A DNA stretch of 62,067 nt from Isohypsibius dastychi (lineage: Eukaryota > Tardigrada > Eutardigrada > Parachela > Isohypsibiidae), in contig JAQIWT010000016.1 in NCBI GenBank assembly GCA_034696485.1, positions 1-62,067 of the forward strand, written 5' to 3'. This document shows, one piece after another, positions 32,808 to 46,300 of the stretch (the first letter of the stretch is position 1; every line of letters starts with the position of its first letter). The notes under the pieces were generated by a model. That model worked only from the letters and a program-made list of their open reading frames with translations, ran no database searches and was not told the origin of the DNA. A program made the translations under genes and the position numbers.

Positions 32808-35800
32808 ATGCGGCCCACCTGCATGGCTCAATGTTTGGCAGAACAAAAAAGACAAGCTGGCCACCAAAGAAATGTGCAAACTGAGATAGTTTATCTCGGA
32901 CAAGATGGAAACCCGGTTAATTCAGATGATGACCCAGTTGATACATGGAATGCCTATGATATTGATGAACATGTTTCCGATAACCGCTACGAAGGGTTAC
33001 TGATTCGCTATGATCTTGATGCTCGCGTTTTCCGTGCGAGAGAGATGTTGATCGCCATGGGGGGTTTCGGTGCGAACTCACCAGCTGAAACACTGGCTTC
33101 CGTCACTGAAAATGGATCAGTGGAAATCAAGGACATCAGTAGTGTGCAAAAGCAGTTGCTCTTTGTTTGTGATACATTCAATCGATTGGAAACAGCTCGA
33201 CGAGCTGAAACTCAAATGTTGCTGGAAGAACACAAGAAGTTCAACTTGTCAAAAAGAACATTTTTGAACCTTCGGACCCAGCTGCTGGAGGGAGTTACAA
33301 GTCGCGTGCAAGAAAGTGAATTAGATGAGATTTTATTATCATGGCGAGTTGAACATTCTGCTTATTGTTGAGGGTGTCAGAATTATGGCAAGGACTACGA
33401 TGACTTGGAGAAGCACCGGCATTACCTTGATAAAGAAGTTTCCAACATCAAGCCAAAACTAGACAAAGCTGAGAGAATGAACAAGAGTCTCAAAGCAATG
33501 ATTGACTATGTTCAGAACTATGGGTAAGTTCACTCCCGTGCTGCGAATATCATGCAATAACGGTTTGCCTGCAATGCAATTGATAGACCCATGATAGCGG
33601 AGAAGCTTTTATCTGAAGAGGCTCAACTGGAAATGATGCGACAGGAAATAGCAAAGGTAGCATTTTCGGCAGATACTACTTCTGTCCACTCATCTCAAAT
33701 ATTTTAGACTAACAGTATTCTAGAAGTTTTGGAAAAAGAACTAGAGAGAGCTTTGATCAGTTATGACGGCTTTCATTCCGAAATTCAACGAAAAAGAAAC
33801 GATCTCGCTGATCAGATACAAAAGCAGCTTGAATTTTTGAGGAATCTTAGGTAAGTCTAGCTCTTAGGTAAGTTCCTGAGAATTGTGTAATTACGCCTGA
33901 CATTGACTGTTAGCAATATAGATGCGATCGGTATGAACGAAGAAAAAGTATGACGCCAACTTTTCACGAACGAGAGTTTCTTTACGATAAGTTCTACAAA
34001 CTTCGAGAAAAAGCCGAGAAGCTGCAGATAATTGTTACCGAGCTTAAGAACCTCGCTGAATCGAATAAAAGCAAAACAGAGTTCAATCTGGCAAAACTCA
34101 AGGTGGAAAAAGAGTCTCAAGAATCACGGAGACGCGCTGACCTCCACTTGGATGGACCCACGCTGACAAAGGAACAGCTCAAAGAGCGTATGCGACAGCA
34201 GAAACTCAGAAGAGAACGGAAAGCGCATGAAAAGATGGAAAAGCAGCAACGACAACAACAGATTCTCGAGCGTAATTTCGCCAAGATGCGTGCTCAGCTG
34301 AGAGTGGCCAATGATCACCTCAGTGAGCTCTTGTCCGAAAAGAAAATTCTAGAGCCACAACTGGAACGTTTAAACTACCTTGACGATACATTTCAATCTG
34401 AATATGATCAAAAGATGGCTTTGAAGGCAGAATTGCTCGCTCTGAAGGAAATAAAAGAAGAAGAAATCCGCGATTACCAGCTCAAACTAGATGAGCTGCG
34501 CATGGAGTTTAAAGTAACGATTCCATTTCTGGTTTAGTTTGAGTATGATTATATCAAAATACTCTAGCTGAAAATAACAGCGCAGCACAACGAGCTAGAA
34601 AAGGCAAAACGGAACAGGAAAAATCAAGAACAACAGCTGAAAGAATTCAAAAGAAAAGACAAGCTTGAGAGGAAGCAACTAGCCGCAGAGCTTCTCAAGG
34701 TTATCTTGTTATTGACTTTTCAGACTCAGTTATATCAGAACTTGCATTTTCTCATTAGAAACAAGCCAAACTGAAAACGTGCACAGATTCACTAGAAGCT
34801 CATTTAAGCCAGTATGAGAGTTTTGCGAAAAGGAACCGTGATAATCAAGAGGAGATTAATGAACTTGAACTAGCTGCGCAGATTGCAAACGAGCTCCTTC
34901 TGGACGCCGAATCAAAGCGTCAGAAAATGGAAGTAGGACTGAACGATACAACTACAGAACACCAACTTCACCTACAAGCCATGTATGATAAAATATGCGA
35001 TATCGTCGAGTTATCCATATGGTTTGCCAACGAGGGTCAGCGTCTTCGTATCCAGTTCGTTTACGACATCTCCAAGCTTAGCAGAATCGTTTTGATCTCG
35101 ACTCAGGAGCAGAAGATGCATTATCATATTGAATACGAATCTTACAAGATGCTAATGTGGCATTTTCGTCGCTTGATGGCACTGAAAGTGTACTTCGCCA
35201 ATCGTGGGGAAGAAATGCGAAGTATTGAGATGACCCGGACTGTGAAGATGCGAGATTACGCTCAAAGCATGCGCAGAGATCTCCATGAAGTCACAAGTGC
35301 GAATTTCAGAATCCTCCGGAAATATTACCATTTGAATGTGGTCTATCATATTCTTCACATTGAAAACGTCAGGAATTATTTTCGAAGTAGCACCGCCGAC
35401 GACAGCTACAGAACCCTCTTGGAAGTAAGTAGATGATATCCGGTCTTTTTCTCCCATTTGTCCTATCCCGTCCCTGTTTGCAGTTGTTGGCAGCCGAAAA
35501 GGTTTTCAAAAAGAAAATCAAAGATGAATTGGATCTACGGCGTCGGTACTGGATTGATGTCGTACGAAAGGCTTCTTTCAAGTTGGTATCACAAGTGAAA
35601 ATCGTGACGGATGTGCGGCAAGAAGCTCTGAATCGAACCGACATGCTTTGGGAAGATGCAAAATCGAAAATTGTTCTTCATCAGAACATCGGCATATCTC
35701 AAGAAATAAAGGATTTGCTGGTCGATGATTTCAGAAGTAGTGGCTCTTTGTTTAGAAAAGAGTTGGGAGCATGTGCTTTATCAAACAAGGAGTTGCTGCC

Positions 35801-35816
35801 GATGTGTGCTTTTTAA
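32808..35816 (+). CDS. Large coiled-coil protein, multi-exon
   Basis: Starts at ATG 32808 and diverges from glycogen synthase. Exons visible include about 32808-33320, 33387-33523, 33590-33656, 33710-33851, 33917-34516, 34568-34700, 34759-35426 and 35483-35816, giving roughly 800-850 residues. The N-terminal 140 residues are acidic and globular (Y-D-L-D-A-R-V-F-R-A-R-E-M-L). From there the protein is almost continuous coiled coil with Lys/Glu/Arg/Leu heptads, including a very basic patch (RMRQQKLRRERKAHEKMEK). The last exon is helical with aromatic residues. Composition resembles axonemal CCDC/CFAP proteins, but I could not assign an orthologue. The 3' end may continue: a possible donor precedes the stop, and further coding-like segments appear near 35890-36210. 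Confidence 0.7.
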
Positions 35817-37390
35817 ACATTCTCATCTCGGCTGCGTGAGTTTTTTTTGCTTGTCAAGTCTACCCCAAGTGCGTAAAAAATGCTTGTTTTTTCCAACTTT
35901 AGATGGGTGCGAACTGCGGCATCGTAACTATCAGTATGTTCCCGACGCTTCACATTCATTTATTTCGCGATCTTTTAAAGAACACTCTACCACATGCTCT
36001 GTATAATGTTATGACACGATTGTATTTTGGCAGGGTTGCTCGGTGCCAAGCTGTGCTTGTAACGAAGATGAAGTGAGAATTACTATGTTTACTTTGGTCT
36101 GCAATGTTATCGACGTACTAAACTTACTTTTTTACACTGCAATATTCTCAACCTGAATACCTTCGTGGACCCCTGTTGAATCACAGAATGTACTCTGAGG
36201 ATGAAGATGAGGTAGGCGTAGAACGAGAAAAAGATAACTTCTAGGAACTCAAACATGGGCGCATACATTTCGGACGGGTTGCTCGCTTGTGTCTTCAAAA
36301 GAATGTCATATCATATCGCGTTTCGGTCTGGTATAAGAAGCTGGTGAACTGTTATCATGGCTGCTTTGAAATTACCTTGTTGCTCGGAATTGCAACAAAA
36401 CTACATCAACCTGATATGATTGTGATTCTGAAGGATGGATCTCCTAACTTCATGTGGCAAAATAAGTTGTGGGCATGTCTCCCACTGCAGATATCAGCTC
36501 AGCAACTCAAACTAATGCAATGTTCTTTAAAATCATTCAAAGAAAACGGTTCTAGAACCTGATGCTCGTGTGCTTGGCTTCTGCTATCTACTCCTTGAGC
36601 AAAAAAACATGGGGAGCAAATCAGTATCTCAAAACTAGTGAACTGAAAATAGAATCGAAAAATGTCTCCGCAGAAAGTGTGTTCGGCACGTTTCCGATAT
36701 GCCCGCACCACTCGGGCAGGCTGGTATAGTGTCCCCACTACTCACACACTACCTTTTGATCACTTATCATTAAGAAGTTTTGTGAGGGCTAAACATTACA
36801 AAAAGAACAGTGCTTACTCGGGTCTCGGGCAGAAATGCCATGTCTTTTGGAATCATGTGGAATTCGAAAGGCAGTTCAAACCTCACACTTGAAACCTCTC
36901 GCAACTCCGTCAATGGTTAGACCCCAGTCCAGTGCAGAGCATTAATGAGCCGGGGCGGGGAAGTTTTGAAGAAGTGATAATTACTGTACTCATGAGCATA
37001 CCATACTGAGATTCGTTATTGTTCACAAATATCGGCCAAAATGACGTGACATCGTGCATTTGTCAAAGTCGTGTACTTGATTCGCACGTTCATACAGTCG
37101 TGTCTTTTGCCTCGAGAAAAAGCTACTGAAAAAGGTGCTCATCCGTGTTCAAAATTACTCACGGTGGCGAATTCGTCGGGGGTGGAGGGGAGAGAGGGGG
37201 ATAATCCTTTTGCGGATATATTAACTTCTTCGTTGATAAATATCTGCTTCATGCTTTTGTACTTTTTCATCCAGTACCCCTTGTCAATACACTTGTATGG
37301 GAAATTTATTCTCGTCAAGCGAAGAGCACTCTTTCATATTTTCTCCAGGCGGATGAAAAAGAATCGTTGAACTTACTTCCCCTGCAAAAC
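35817..37390. other. Unresolved interval, possible extra exons
   Basis: Short coding-like fragments occur at 35894-36070 and 36130-36210 (one ends in an acidic SEDEDE before GTAGGC), but no consistent set of splice sites links them. An in-frame upstream exon (37349-37418, A-D-E-K-E-S-L-N) leads into the adenylate kinase, so its mRNA may start further left. Confidence 0.35.
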
Positions 37391-38488
37391 ATGGAGGTGC
37401 CTGTGATATTTGTAATAGGTAGGACCAATTGATCTCAACAGGCAAATCCAACACCGACTCTTCAATCAGGTGGACCCGGCTCAGGTAAAGCCACCCAGTG
37501 CACGAAACTAGCCGAGAACTTCAACTTGCACCATCTCTCCATGGGTCAAGCAATTAAAAACACTTTTAAGAAAGGTCAGACAGTACGGTCAAACAGACTA
37601 CAGAGCGTGGTCGATAGCGGTGGAATGCTGCCACTGGTAAAACGATGATAATATCTCGACTCCAGCGGTAAGCAGGGACGTTTTTCAGAAAGAAACAATG
37701 TATATTTTGGAGTGGACCATGCTTCAGATGCTCCAGAGAGAAGTTAAACCATTCTTGATACACGGTTTTCCGCGATATCTTTTCCAAGCCATCAGCTATG
37801 AGAGAAATGTGAGCTTTAGAAAGTAACAATTATAATTGATGTTCCACAGTCTTGTTTCCTCAACAGATCGGCTTCCCAAGGACAGTTATTTTACTGGAAG
37901 CCGATGATACGGTACTCCTTGGCCGTCTTGCAAGCCGATCAGCGACAGGTGGACGAATCGACGATCAACCGGGAGCAGCCATAAGGAAACTGGAGTGGCA
38001 TAGATCCTGTATTAACGAGCTCATAAGCTATTATGAGCCACACCATAAATTGTATGTGGTGAGTATGATTAAAAACACAAAAAAATCCAGGTAGCGGTAG
38101 GTAGTTTTACGCTGAAAAACTGCAGCTGCACAAAAATCACTCATTTTGATATGGCCGGGAAAGAATCTTCGTTCTGCACTGCGCACGATTTGCACAAGAT
38201 TTTGTGTATGTCGAGAAGGGAATGCTGGTCAGCACATTCGGAGTTAGAGCCAAGGTTAAAGAAAGAGATCACGAAAAATCTAAAATAATTTTTCCTCACA
38301 CGGTTATGGGATTCGGTTTGGCAGCATGTTCATTCTGAAATCAAGCAGCGCCAAAAACAGCCTCATTCCATTCTTCATGTACATAGTCACCCCTATCACT
38401 GAATATGTTGTTTTGATAGGTTGATGCTGATCGATCCGTGGATGCTGTATATAGAGACATGACTCAAGTCATTGAGCTTTGGATCTGA
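37391..38488 (+). CDS. Adenylate kinase-like, AK1-type
   Basis: Exons 37391-37418, 37470-37636, 37689-37808, 37867-38058, 38420-38488 give about 191 residues, close to AK1 (194). The P-loop is GGPGSGKATQC, followed by HHLSMGQAIK, the G-G-M-L-P-L segment, LIHGFPR, RTVILLEADD, and a GRIDDQ lid element. Family role: reversible phosphoryl transfer between ATP and AMP. Differences from the norm: GSGKGTQ is GSGKATQ; the AMP-site L-S-T-G-D-L-L-R is L-S-M-G-Q-A-I-K; DGYPR is HGFPR; the Arg-rich R-L-L-K-R-G-E-T-S-G-R stretch is R-L-A-S-R-S-A-T-G-G-R. It may be weak, altered in specificity or structural, as in ciliary AK relatives. The start at Met 37391 matches AK1; an in-frame upstream exon (37349) could extend it. 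Confidence 0.85.
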
Positions 38489-38769
38489 TTCTCCAGTGCT
38501 CGACTTTTTATTGGCTTCACAGGGGCACTTTTCTGGTTTGCTGTTTGTCGTTTGAAACCAAACCATGTTGCCAACCACGGCTGTTTATTTGCTGACTTGA
38601 CTAGCAAGTGAATTAAAGAATACTCACAAACTTTCTAGTCGAGTTTGAGCTCAGCGAGAGACATCAATATAGAAGACGTTTGACAGAATGCCGATAAGAT
38701 AGTTTGAAAACATGTTCTACAGCTTCGGCCGTCACTATCAGAAAACTTGGTTATTTCAATAACTTCAGG

Positions 38770-40097
38770 TCAGCTCTCCGTGGCTGAATCTTCGTCATCA
38801 TCGTCATAATCCATATCTTCTGCGAGATTGGTTGATGGATAACGATAATCAGAGCCTCTGGAACTGGATGTGGGAGGTGGCTGCGGTACAGGTGTCTTCC
38901 TGGCGCAATATTCAGTGACAGTTGTGGGAACTTTTACCCCATCCTTGTCAGCTTCCAGTTTTGAAGCCTCAACCTGTTCCCGCACAACCTTCTCGTATTC
39001 ATTGTCACCTTGTTCCCTCCACCGCCTGAAAAAGAAGAGCAGTATCAAACCAAGTAAACGGTTATGAACTACACGTCTCCAGCCAGACGTCGTTTGAAGG
39101 TTTTTCCAATCTGAGCTGTGTCGCTGAAACCTCTGGGCTATCGCTGCGGATTTTCTAGCAGCTGCGTGCGCTTGTGCATTTACGGGGTGGAGTGCCATAT
39201 AAATTTCAGCCACTCGTGATCAACCCCGCCTCTCTTAGCTTTCTTAATGCACAGTCCTGCCGCTATTGGTACAAGACTAGAGCAAGCAAAACTAAATCTG
39301 TATCAGGGAGTCAAAAGAGCTTTAGTATCTCGTCGGATTTCTGATCTTATTCCACGCGATTGTTTCAACCTTGAATCGCGTGGATGTGGATTTTGTCTGA
39401 TAAGTCGTGAGAGTTCAGTGGAGCAAAGTTAAGGGCTTAATTGCAGAGTGCATATCAAATGCAGTACTAGGCGGCACTTTAGAAATTTATCAGCTGACGC
39501 AATTTTTCGGAAACCCTTTCAAATTAAGCGTACCTGTACATTATCGAAGCGTCGACATTAGCCGGACTGTTCGTGTTTGGTTCGCTTAGAAGGGAAACAA
39601 TGCTCATGATGACCGAATGAGCGTTTTGAGTGGGATTCCATCTTTCGCACGGCAGTTCTCCTGACCGAACGTCGTTAGTTGGGGGGTGAAGGATTGAAAT
39701 ACACACTGTGCCATTGTCATAGATATTGGGATGCCAAAGTTTGCTTGTGAAACGAACTGTAGGTGGTGAGAACGGGTATTCTGGTGGGAACTTAATTCCG
39801 GCTCTGAAGTACCCTCCCGCGTAAACTGTCTCTGGTGGTCCAAAGAGTGCGACTTCCCATTCGAACAGGTTGTCTTCGTTTGGTAGCTTCACTCTGAATC
39901 CCTCATTTGGCTCTTTTTGCAGGGTCTAGTGATTCTGACAGGTTGTTATATTGCACTCTTAGTGAAATCAATTGCGTCACCTGGAATTCTTGCATCAACA
40001 ATCGAACGGCCGGGTTGTTGGAAGTGTACACTTTCGATGGTCTGGATCGAGCTTGCCTTGGTGGGCTCGACACCTCATTGGCTCCACGTTGGGACAT
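38770..40097 (-). CDS. UBE2R: Ubiquitin-conjugating enzyme E2 R-type (CDC34/UBE2R)
   Basis: Three leftward exons, 40097-39981, 39925-39534, 39025-38770, 254 residues. The UBC fold is complete: EWEVALFGPPETVYAGGYF, YPFSPPTVRF, LWHPNIYDNGTVCISILHPP with the active-site Cys, and the class-defining acidic-loop region TNDVRSGELPCERWNP. The third exon provides the R-type extension (EYEKVVREQVEASKLEADKDG, VKVPTTVTEYCA) and an acidic tail (DMDYDDDDEDSATES) like that which CDC34 uses to bind the cullin basic canyon. Family role: SCF-linked K48 chain assembly. The N-terminus is about 25 residues longer than human UBE2R1. The 508-nt second intron is long for this window. Confidence 0.95.
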
Positions 40098-41249
40098 CTA
40101 GGAGGGGAAGTGAACCATACTTCATCATAGCATGGCCTGCATAGCCTGCAGTGTCATCAATTCGCAAGGCCAATGTTAATGGGAATTTCTGGGAAACACC
40201 TGGTACACTTGGTTGGCAACAGGCCGAATTCGGTGGTCTTTTTTTTGAAGGGCAAAGCAAAACAATGTGTTTTCGATCGGTAGAAGGGTACTCTTCAAGA
40301 AATATCCACAAGAAGATCGAAAAAGTCGTAGCCGGAGCGTAGATCCATGATCTCGTTGCCAAGGCACACATCAGGAGGCTAAGTTTGTTGGCCTCAGTTC
40401 GTTTTAAACGTGAATTTTCTTCTTTTCCCATTGCACGCGTCATTAGCGATGTCACTCAGGTGTACCATCTCGTTTTTAACCAAACTTGGGGTCAAACTTA
40501 TTCCTTTTCAGTTTTACCGCAATTTACATGAAATTTCTTGGCGACTCGTAAATAGCGGTAAAGGCCTTAAGGCTTGATCTTCCGACTGGATTTCCCAACA
40601 CCTAACTTAAAATCACCAGTTATAGTTGAAACAATGGGCAAGCGAAATTATTAAGTTCAATCTGACAGATATTTCGCATAACATGATATTTTAATCATTA
40701 CGGCGATCACAACCGAACGAACTGAATTGGACAGGCCCAGAGACTGTTTCATGGAGTTCCATTTTCGAAATGAATGGAGATAGTGAACATGAAGGCGAAA
40801 ATTCTAATAGAAATCACTGACAACCTGTTGCTGACCGTCACCCGCTTTTCACGAATTTAGTTGATGACACGTATTTCGAATGAACGGACATTTTACAGTA
40901 CAAGTTCCCATGCCATTTCACCATTGTTAGAATTCAAATGAGAAGTAGTGGATAACAATAACGGATCAATTGTTCCTTAGTCATCAACCTAGCTGAATCA
41001 CATTTCACTGAAACGCCTCAGGTTGACGGTAGCAGTATGGTCGGGTTGCAAGCGATTTTTTTATTGCCATCAGCCTATTTTATCAGAGCTTTTTTGACGA
41101 CGAGAAATACACATAGATTTTAAACAGAAGACGTTGTTTCAAAATAGAAGCTGTTTGATAGAAGATGTTGTGTGCTCGATAGAAGCATGCTTTGTGAAGA
41201 ATAGGCGGTTGACGAAATTTCCGTAAATATTGCGGGGTAGCTGAATGTT
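40098..41249. other. Gene-free interval
   Basis: 5' flank of UBE2R and 3' flank of aldolase. An ORF at 40455-40075 (minus) overlaps the UBE2R start and was not accepted. Otherwise AT-rich sequence without visible features. Confidence 0.45.
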
Positions 41250-42814
41250 CTAATACGCATGTTTTTCAACAAAGAGTGACTCGTTGGCGGCTCCCCCGGT
41301 TCCCGAACCTTGGTAGGTTCCTTGACAGGCTTGGCTGTTATTCTGCAAAACCAATTTTCTCTCGATCATTGTTCAATGGCAGTGGCATAAACTAAACCTA
41401 CTTTTGCTCGCTTAACTAGCTCTTCCTGAGCCTGTTTGATATTCTCTTTTTTACCAGCCCATGTTTTCAGAACAGTAGCCTGGAGAGCGCGGCCATACGA
41501 AAACGTCAGCTTCCAGGGCTTTTTGGCACCCTGAAATGTGTTTATGGCGTTGAGGTTGACGGAAGCGTCCTCTTCAGACTGGCCACCAGATAGAAAGACC
41601 ACACCTGAAAAATTACAATAAGATCAGTTGGTCGATCATTTGGCTTTTTTAAATGGACATGAGAGTTTGGTGCAGTAAAGTTTATAATCGAACGATCCTT
41701 TTACTCACCCGGAACGGCTGGTGGGACGGTACGAGACAGAGCAATCACAGTTGCACGGGCAATATCAGCATTGCCGTACTTTTTGGGACACTTCTGGCCT
41801 GCTGTGACCATGTTGGGTTTCAGAAGTGTTCCCTCCAGAAATACGTGATGATCGCTCAGTGCCTTGTATTGAGCGGCAAGCACCTGATTAATTCGTTTAC
41901 TTTGAGTGAGGTCAAGGTTGTCGAAATCAACCGCCAGACTACAATACCTTCTCTGTGACATATTGAGCTCTTTCAATGTCGTGATCACCATCTGGGAGTA
42001 CCTCTGGTTCGACAATTGGAACCAAACCCGCCTGCTGGCATATGACAGCATATCGAGCCAAGACGTTACAGTTTTCCAGAATCGACAACGGCGAGGGAGT
42101 TTTCGGCCCGATTTGAAGCACACAGCGCCATTTGGCAAAATCAGCACCGTCTTTTTTAAACTGGGCACACCGCTCAGCCAAGCCGTCCAAACCTTAAGTT
42201 TCGGTGATACATCAGGTTCCACGAATTGTTTTATACTTTTTGTTCCTCTCACCTTGGGTTGAGGTTTCACCCTCGGTTCCCGCAAGAGGAGAAACTCCTT
42301 TATCAACCTTGATTCCAATTAAGATGCCATTATCTTTAAGCAGCTGGACGAAACTCTTCCCGTCGTCGGTCTTCTGATACATCGTTTCCTCATGCATAAT
42401 AACGCCACCCAAGTAACCGGCCATTGTTTTTGCATCACCGGCAGTGAAGAGACACTGACGATACTGTCGGCGGTTCTCAACATTGTCATCAACTTTTATT
42501 TCGGCGAATCTTTTGGCGATACTTCCTGGAATCAGGTAATTGAACACAAGTACGTTAGTGGCTGCCAGGCATACCTGGCGATTCGTCCGCCGCAAGAATT
42601 CCTTTGCCTGGCGCAACAATCCTTGCTGCGATGTCAACCAGCTCTTTCTTTTGAGCGTCGGTCAAGTAAGTCAGAGTGGCTGGTTTCTGTAAAAGCTCAA
42701 GTTCGCATCTGGTGGATATTTGGCACTAACGGTATTGATATGTACAAATGCAGCTGGAGGTGGTGCTGCAGGTGCCCCTGCGGGTTTGGCGGGTGGTGCC
42801 TGGGGCTTGCTCAT
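41250..42814 (-). CDS. Fructose-bisphosphate aldolase, class I
   Basis: Leftward gene starting at ATG 42814 and ending TAG 41250-41252. Ordered landmarks: [96 protein letters not shown] (Schiff-base Lys), [36 protein letters not shown], and a C-terminal [11 protein letters not shown] with the functional terminal Tyr. Role: cleavage of fructose-1,6-bisphosphate in glycolysis. The first exon encodes an unusual Ala/Pro-rich N-terminal extension ([20 protein letters not shown]) of about 22 residues before the normal start of the fold. The catalytic set looks intact. Multiple exons; several introns are about 60-110 nt. Confidence 0.95.
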
Positions 42815-43016
42815 GATAACTCAGGGAATAAGACAGTCGAAATATGTCGGTCAATAACTGTTAACTATCGAGACTAAGGTTATCAATAAGTTATGGAATA
42901 CAGAACAATCATGATGACCATGACAACTATGTTCGGTACAGTGTTTCGCAATATGTCGCCACAATTTTCCTATGTTTTGATTGAAAGCTAAGTAATCGAC
43001 TTTGATGGTAGAGTAA

Positions 43017-43060
43017 ATAGGAGGGAATCCTTATTTACATAGGAGGGAATCCTTATTTTT
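43017..43060. repeat. 22-bp tandem duplication
   Basis: ATAGGAGGGAATCCTTATTT occurs twice back to back, in the gap between the aldolase and CCDC113 starts. The word AGGAGGGAATCCTT is partly palindromic. Confidence 0.8.
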
Positions 43061-43341
43061 GTTCTAGCTGAATGAAGCGAACATTAAATTTTGGGGTTAG
43101 TTAAGAGGTGGTTCAGATTTACACCAGACCTCAGCTGCGGGTTGTCCTTAACACTATCATGTGTTCATGTCCTCATCGTTGTAAACCAGAATACTTCGGC
43201 TGTATGACTACATACTGACAAAATATTACTTCTTTTATAAACGTCAATAAGTCCTGCCACGGCCCATGAGCTCACGCAGCAACGATTTAGATGTCCAAAT
43301 CAAAATAACTGACGCTACGTTGCCTGTATACATTCAGCAAA

Positions 43342-46300
43342 ATGGAGGGTACGCCATCTGTCTTGAAGTTCGATGCATACAAAGACACCACCGTTGAACC
43401 GCAGTCTCTACGCTTTTACAATGAGCAAGAAATGGTGGATTTTTTCGACAAACTCACGTAAGAGTCACGTATCTAAATGCGGATTTTCAGTTTGTTGGAA
43501 ATGTAGTGATTTGTGATAGTGTCAAAACCCAGTCTTTACGTGAGGAAACCGAGCTCTTCCGACGGTATACCGACAGAACTACACAAGGAAAGGGGTTCAA
43601 AGTAAAGGAAAAAGAAGCAGTCCCCACACAGAAAGATAGCACGATGGACATGTAAGCACCGTTTCATCTAAAAGAAATCAGGGTGCGTCAGGATGTTGTG
43701 GGGGCCAGAGTTTGGATAAAATATATTGGCAAAAACCGTCGGGGCTTTCGATCCAAGAACTTCTGGCGCTCTAGGTACTCGGTGACCCATTAAGCATCGA
43801 GAAATATATGGTCCCGCACTTTTTCCGTACAACCACTGGAGACCAGCAACACAAAAGTGAAAACTTTGCACTTGTTGCTGGAGACCGCCTGAAACAGCTA
43901 GTGACCACGGCTCATTTATTGGCCACTGCTGGTTCTGCTGGTTCTAATTCACCAAAAATACGGTCTACAATAGTGACTGATCTCAGCATCTGTACGTTGA
44001 AACATACATATCTTACTTTGATTTCACGCTATTCACATACTCCCACTCCTAAGCCGGGGTCAAAAATATACTAGAAATCTATAAATTCTATAATTGATGT
44101 TATCTGCAGGTTCGTAGCTGTTTGCAATAGGTACAGACAATGCCTAACTCGATGTTAGCAGTTTGCTATACTTTGCTATGCTGTAGAGAGCGAAGCGAGC
44201 GCGCAGCAAGCGAAGCGCATTTCGCGTTCGGCGTTGGTACAGATTTTCTGGGCAAAAAATGCCTCTTAACCATTAAAATACAAAAGAGTTTGATTGCACT
44301 TGACAGCCGGACTCTCTGTACTGAGAGGTTACTGATATGGCCAAGTTGGGTCTACTGGGATGGCGTCCGCTAAGTAAGTGTTGTTGGGACCAGCGGTGTA
44401 GTATACGTTGTAGCCGGGAAGACAGTAGCGAACCGCTATCTTGTCGGCTACATATATTTCTTGAAAACCGCTATCGATGTTATGAGTGACACCCAGTTGA
44501 CTGTAACCCATGTCCTATCCCCGATTTATTGATTTACTCATAAATTATTTGAATTATCATAAGGGATCAGTCACTTGTGTTGACCGCTGAACAAAAGGGT
44601 GATATTGCATCGCATGAGGCGGACGAGCTTAAGCAAGAACTTGTTCGTATCGGCGAGAAAGCGAAAACGTACGCTGACAAATTCGAAGTGCGTTCAACTG
44701 TTGCACTAGCGCATTCGGTTGGGAATATCTTCGATGATTATTGCAGTGCAAAATCAAAGAATGCCAGCAATTCAAGATCTTCATTGATTCACAAGAAAAG
44801 TACTTTCGCCACAAAGTTATGCAGGATAATCCTGTTTCAGCTGAGAGGCTTCTGAAGTGGTTAGAGGTAACTCGAAATTACCGTAATCCAACGAAATCGA
44901 CCAAAAGCTCCGAGCGCCATTTCTGCAGGATTCAGTGAAGAATCTGGAATCAACTTACCGTTCCAGTGTGTTGTCTAACGCAGCAAACATGAATTCCACA
45001 AGAGCGCTAAAGGCCACCCTACAGAAACAAGAGGAGCTTGGCGAAAACCTCACACAAGTTGACTAGAGATTATTGTGGTCAAATTTACTCAAAATGATGA
45101 CACTTCGTGTTTTTAGGTTGATTTCATGAAAGTCGAGATTGAAAATATGCTGCTTGTGCAAGGATGCGAAAAATGCAAGGAGGAGATCCAAGAAACCAAC
45201 CGAGAAAACAACAAAACTTCTTTGGCGATCGCAGGTCTAAATGTGAGTATCTTTTTTTCACGAAATCGTGTTTGGTTTTCGAAACAAAAACAAAACGATC
45301 CTTCGAGGCCTAGCACAGAATTCTTTGTAGTGTAAACGGCAGTCGCCAAACACCGGTGTAGTCGGCCTTATCCAAATTGCCTAGTTTTCTAAATTCTCAT
45401 AGTTGTCTTCAATTCGGCCCGAATGGGCTGCCATACAACCAGAATGACTTTTTCGTAAATGCGTTCATCGTCTGAAACTGAGCAGGCCATGGGGCATGCG
45501 CAAATACAAGCTTTCCATACAAGCAAAGATTACCAGCGTCGCCTATCCCAAAAAACGTGTCACTGCCTTAATTCTTCTGAAAGAAGAAATAATAACAATG
45601 ACTGAACTGGCTGTTTGGTTATTACAGAATTTATGAACCTCTGTACGTATATCAATATATTGCTGGTGTGCATTTGTGACGTGCTGTTACTAGTGGTGGG
45701 GATTAAGAGTGCTCGCCTTGATTGACCATCGTACCAGTTTTCCGGTAGGGTTTTCAAATTATTTTGCCCTTGAAATGACTCTTATTGTTGTTGTTTTATG
45801 GGGAACTAGATTTATAATGTAAAAGCCGTCAGGCTAGATTTCAGGAGATGCTTTTTTTGCTGTAATTCATCAAAAAATCCACAGGAGAACTCAAACGACT
45901 CCCCACGAAAAATAAACTTCCCTTGTTGACGGAATCTTTGATTGCATGCTAAATAGATTTTAGAAGTGCGAAAAATTGAAGGTCACCAGCAGAAATTTTG
46001 AAGATTTTCGGTAGAAACGGCTGCAAATAACATTTTTTCAAAACTGAACGAAATTAAAAAATTCGAATCATAGTCAAAAGAACGCTAAATTTCGAAAGCT
46101 GGATAGTTGCATGGCTGTGCAATGAGCTCAACTGAAATTTATACACAAGATTAAACACAACACACACACTCATTTACGGTTTTTGGTTTCAAGGTCAGTT
46201 CCAACTCAAAAATTGACCGGCAACTGTTGAATGTTGAATGTTAAAAGTTATTTGCAGCAAAACTAAAGCAGTTTACGAAAGTGCGTATTTCGCTAGGTTG

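Noticed and set aside
40075-40455. 126-residue minus-strand ORF upstream of UBE2R
   Set aside because: Overlaps the UBE2R first exon in another frame, has no motif, and the UBE2R start is well supported.
41906-42877. Two plus-strand ORFs opposite aldolase
   Set aside because: The minus strand carries the full conserved aldolase order, so these are antisense shadows.
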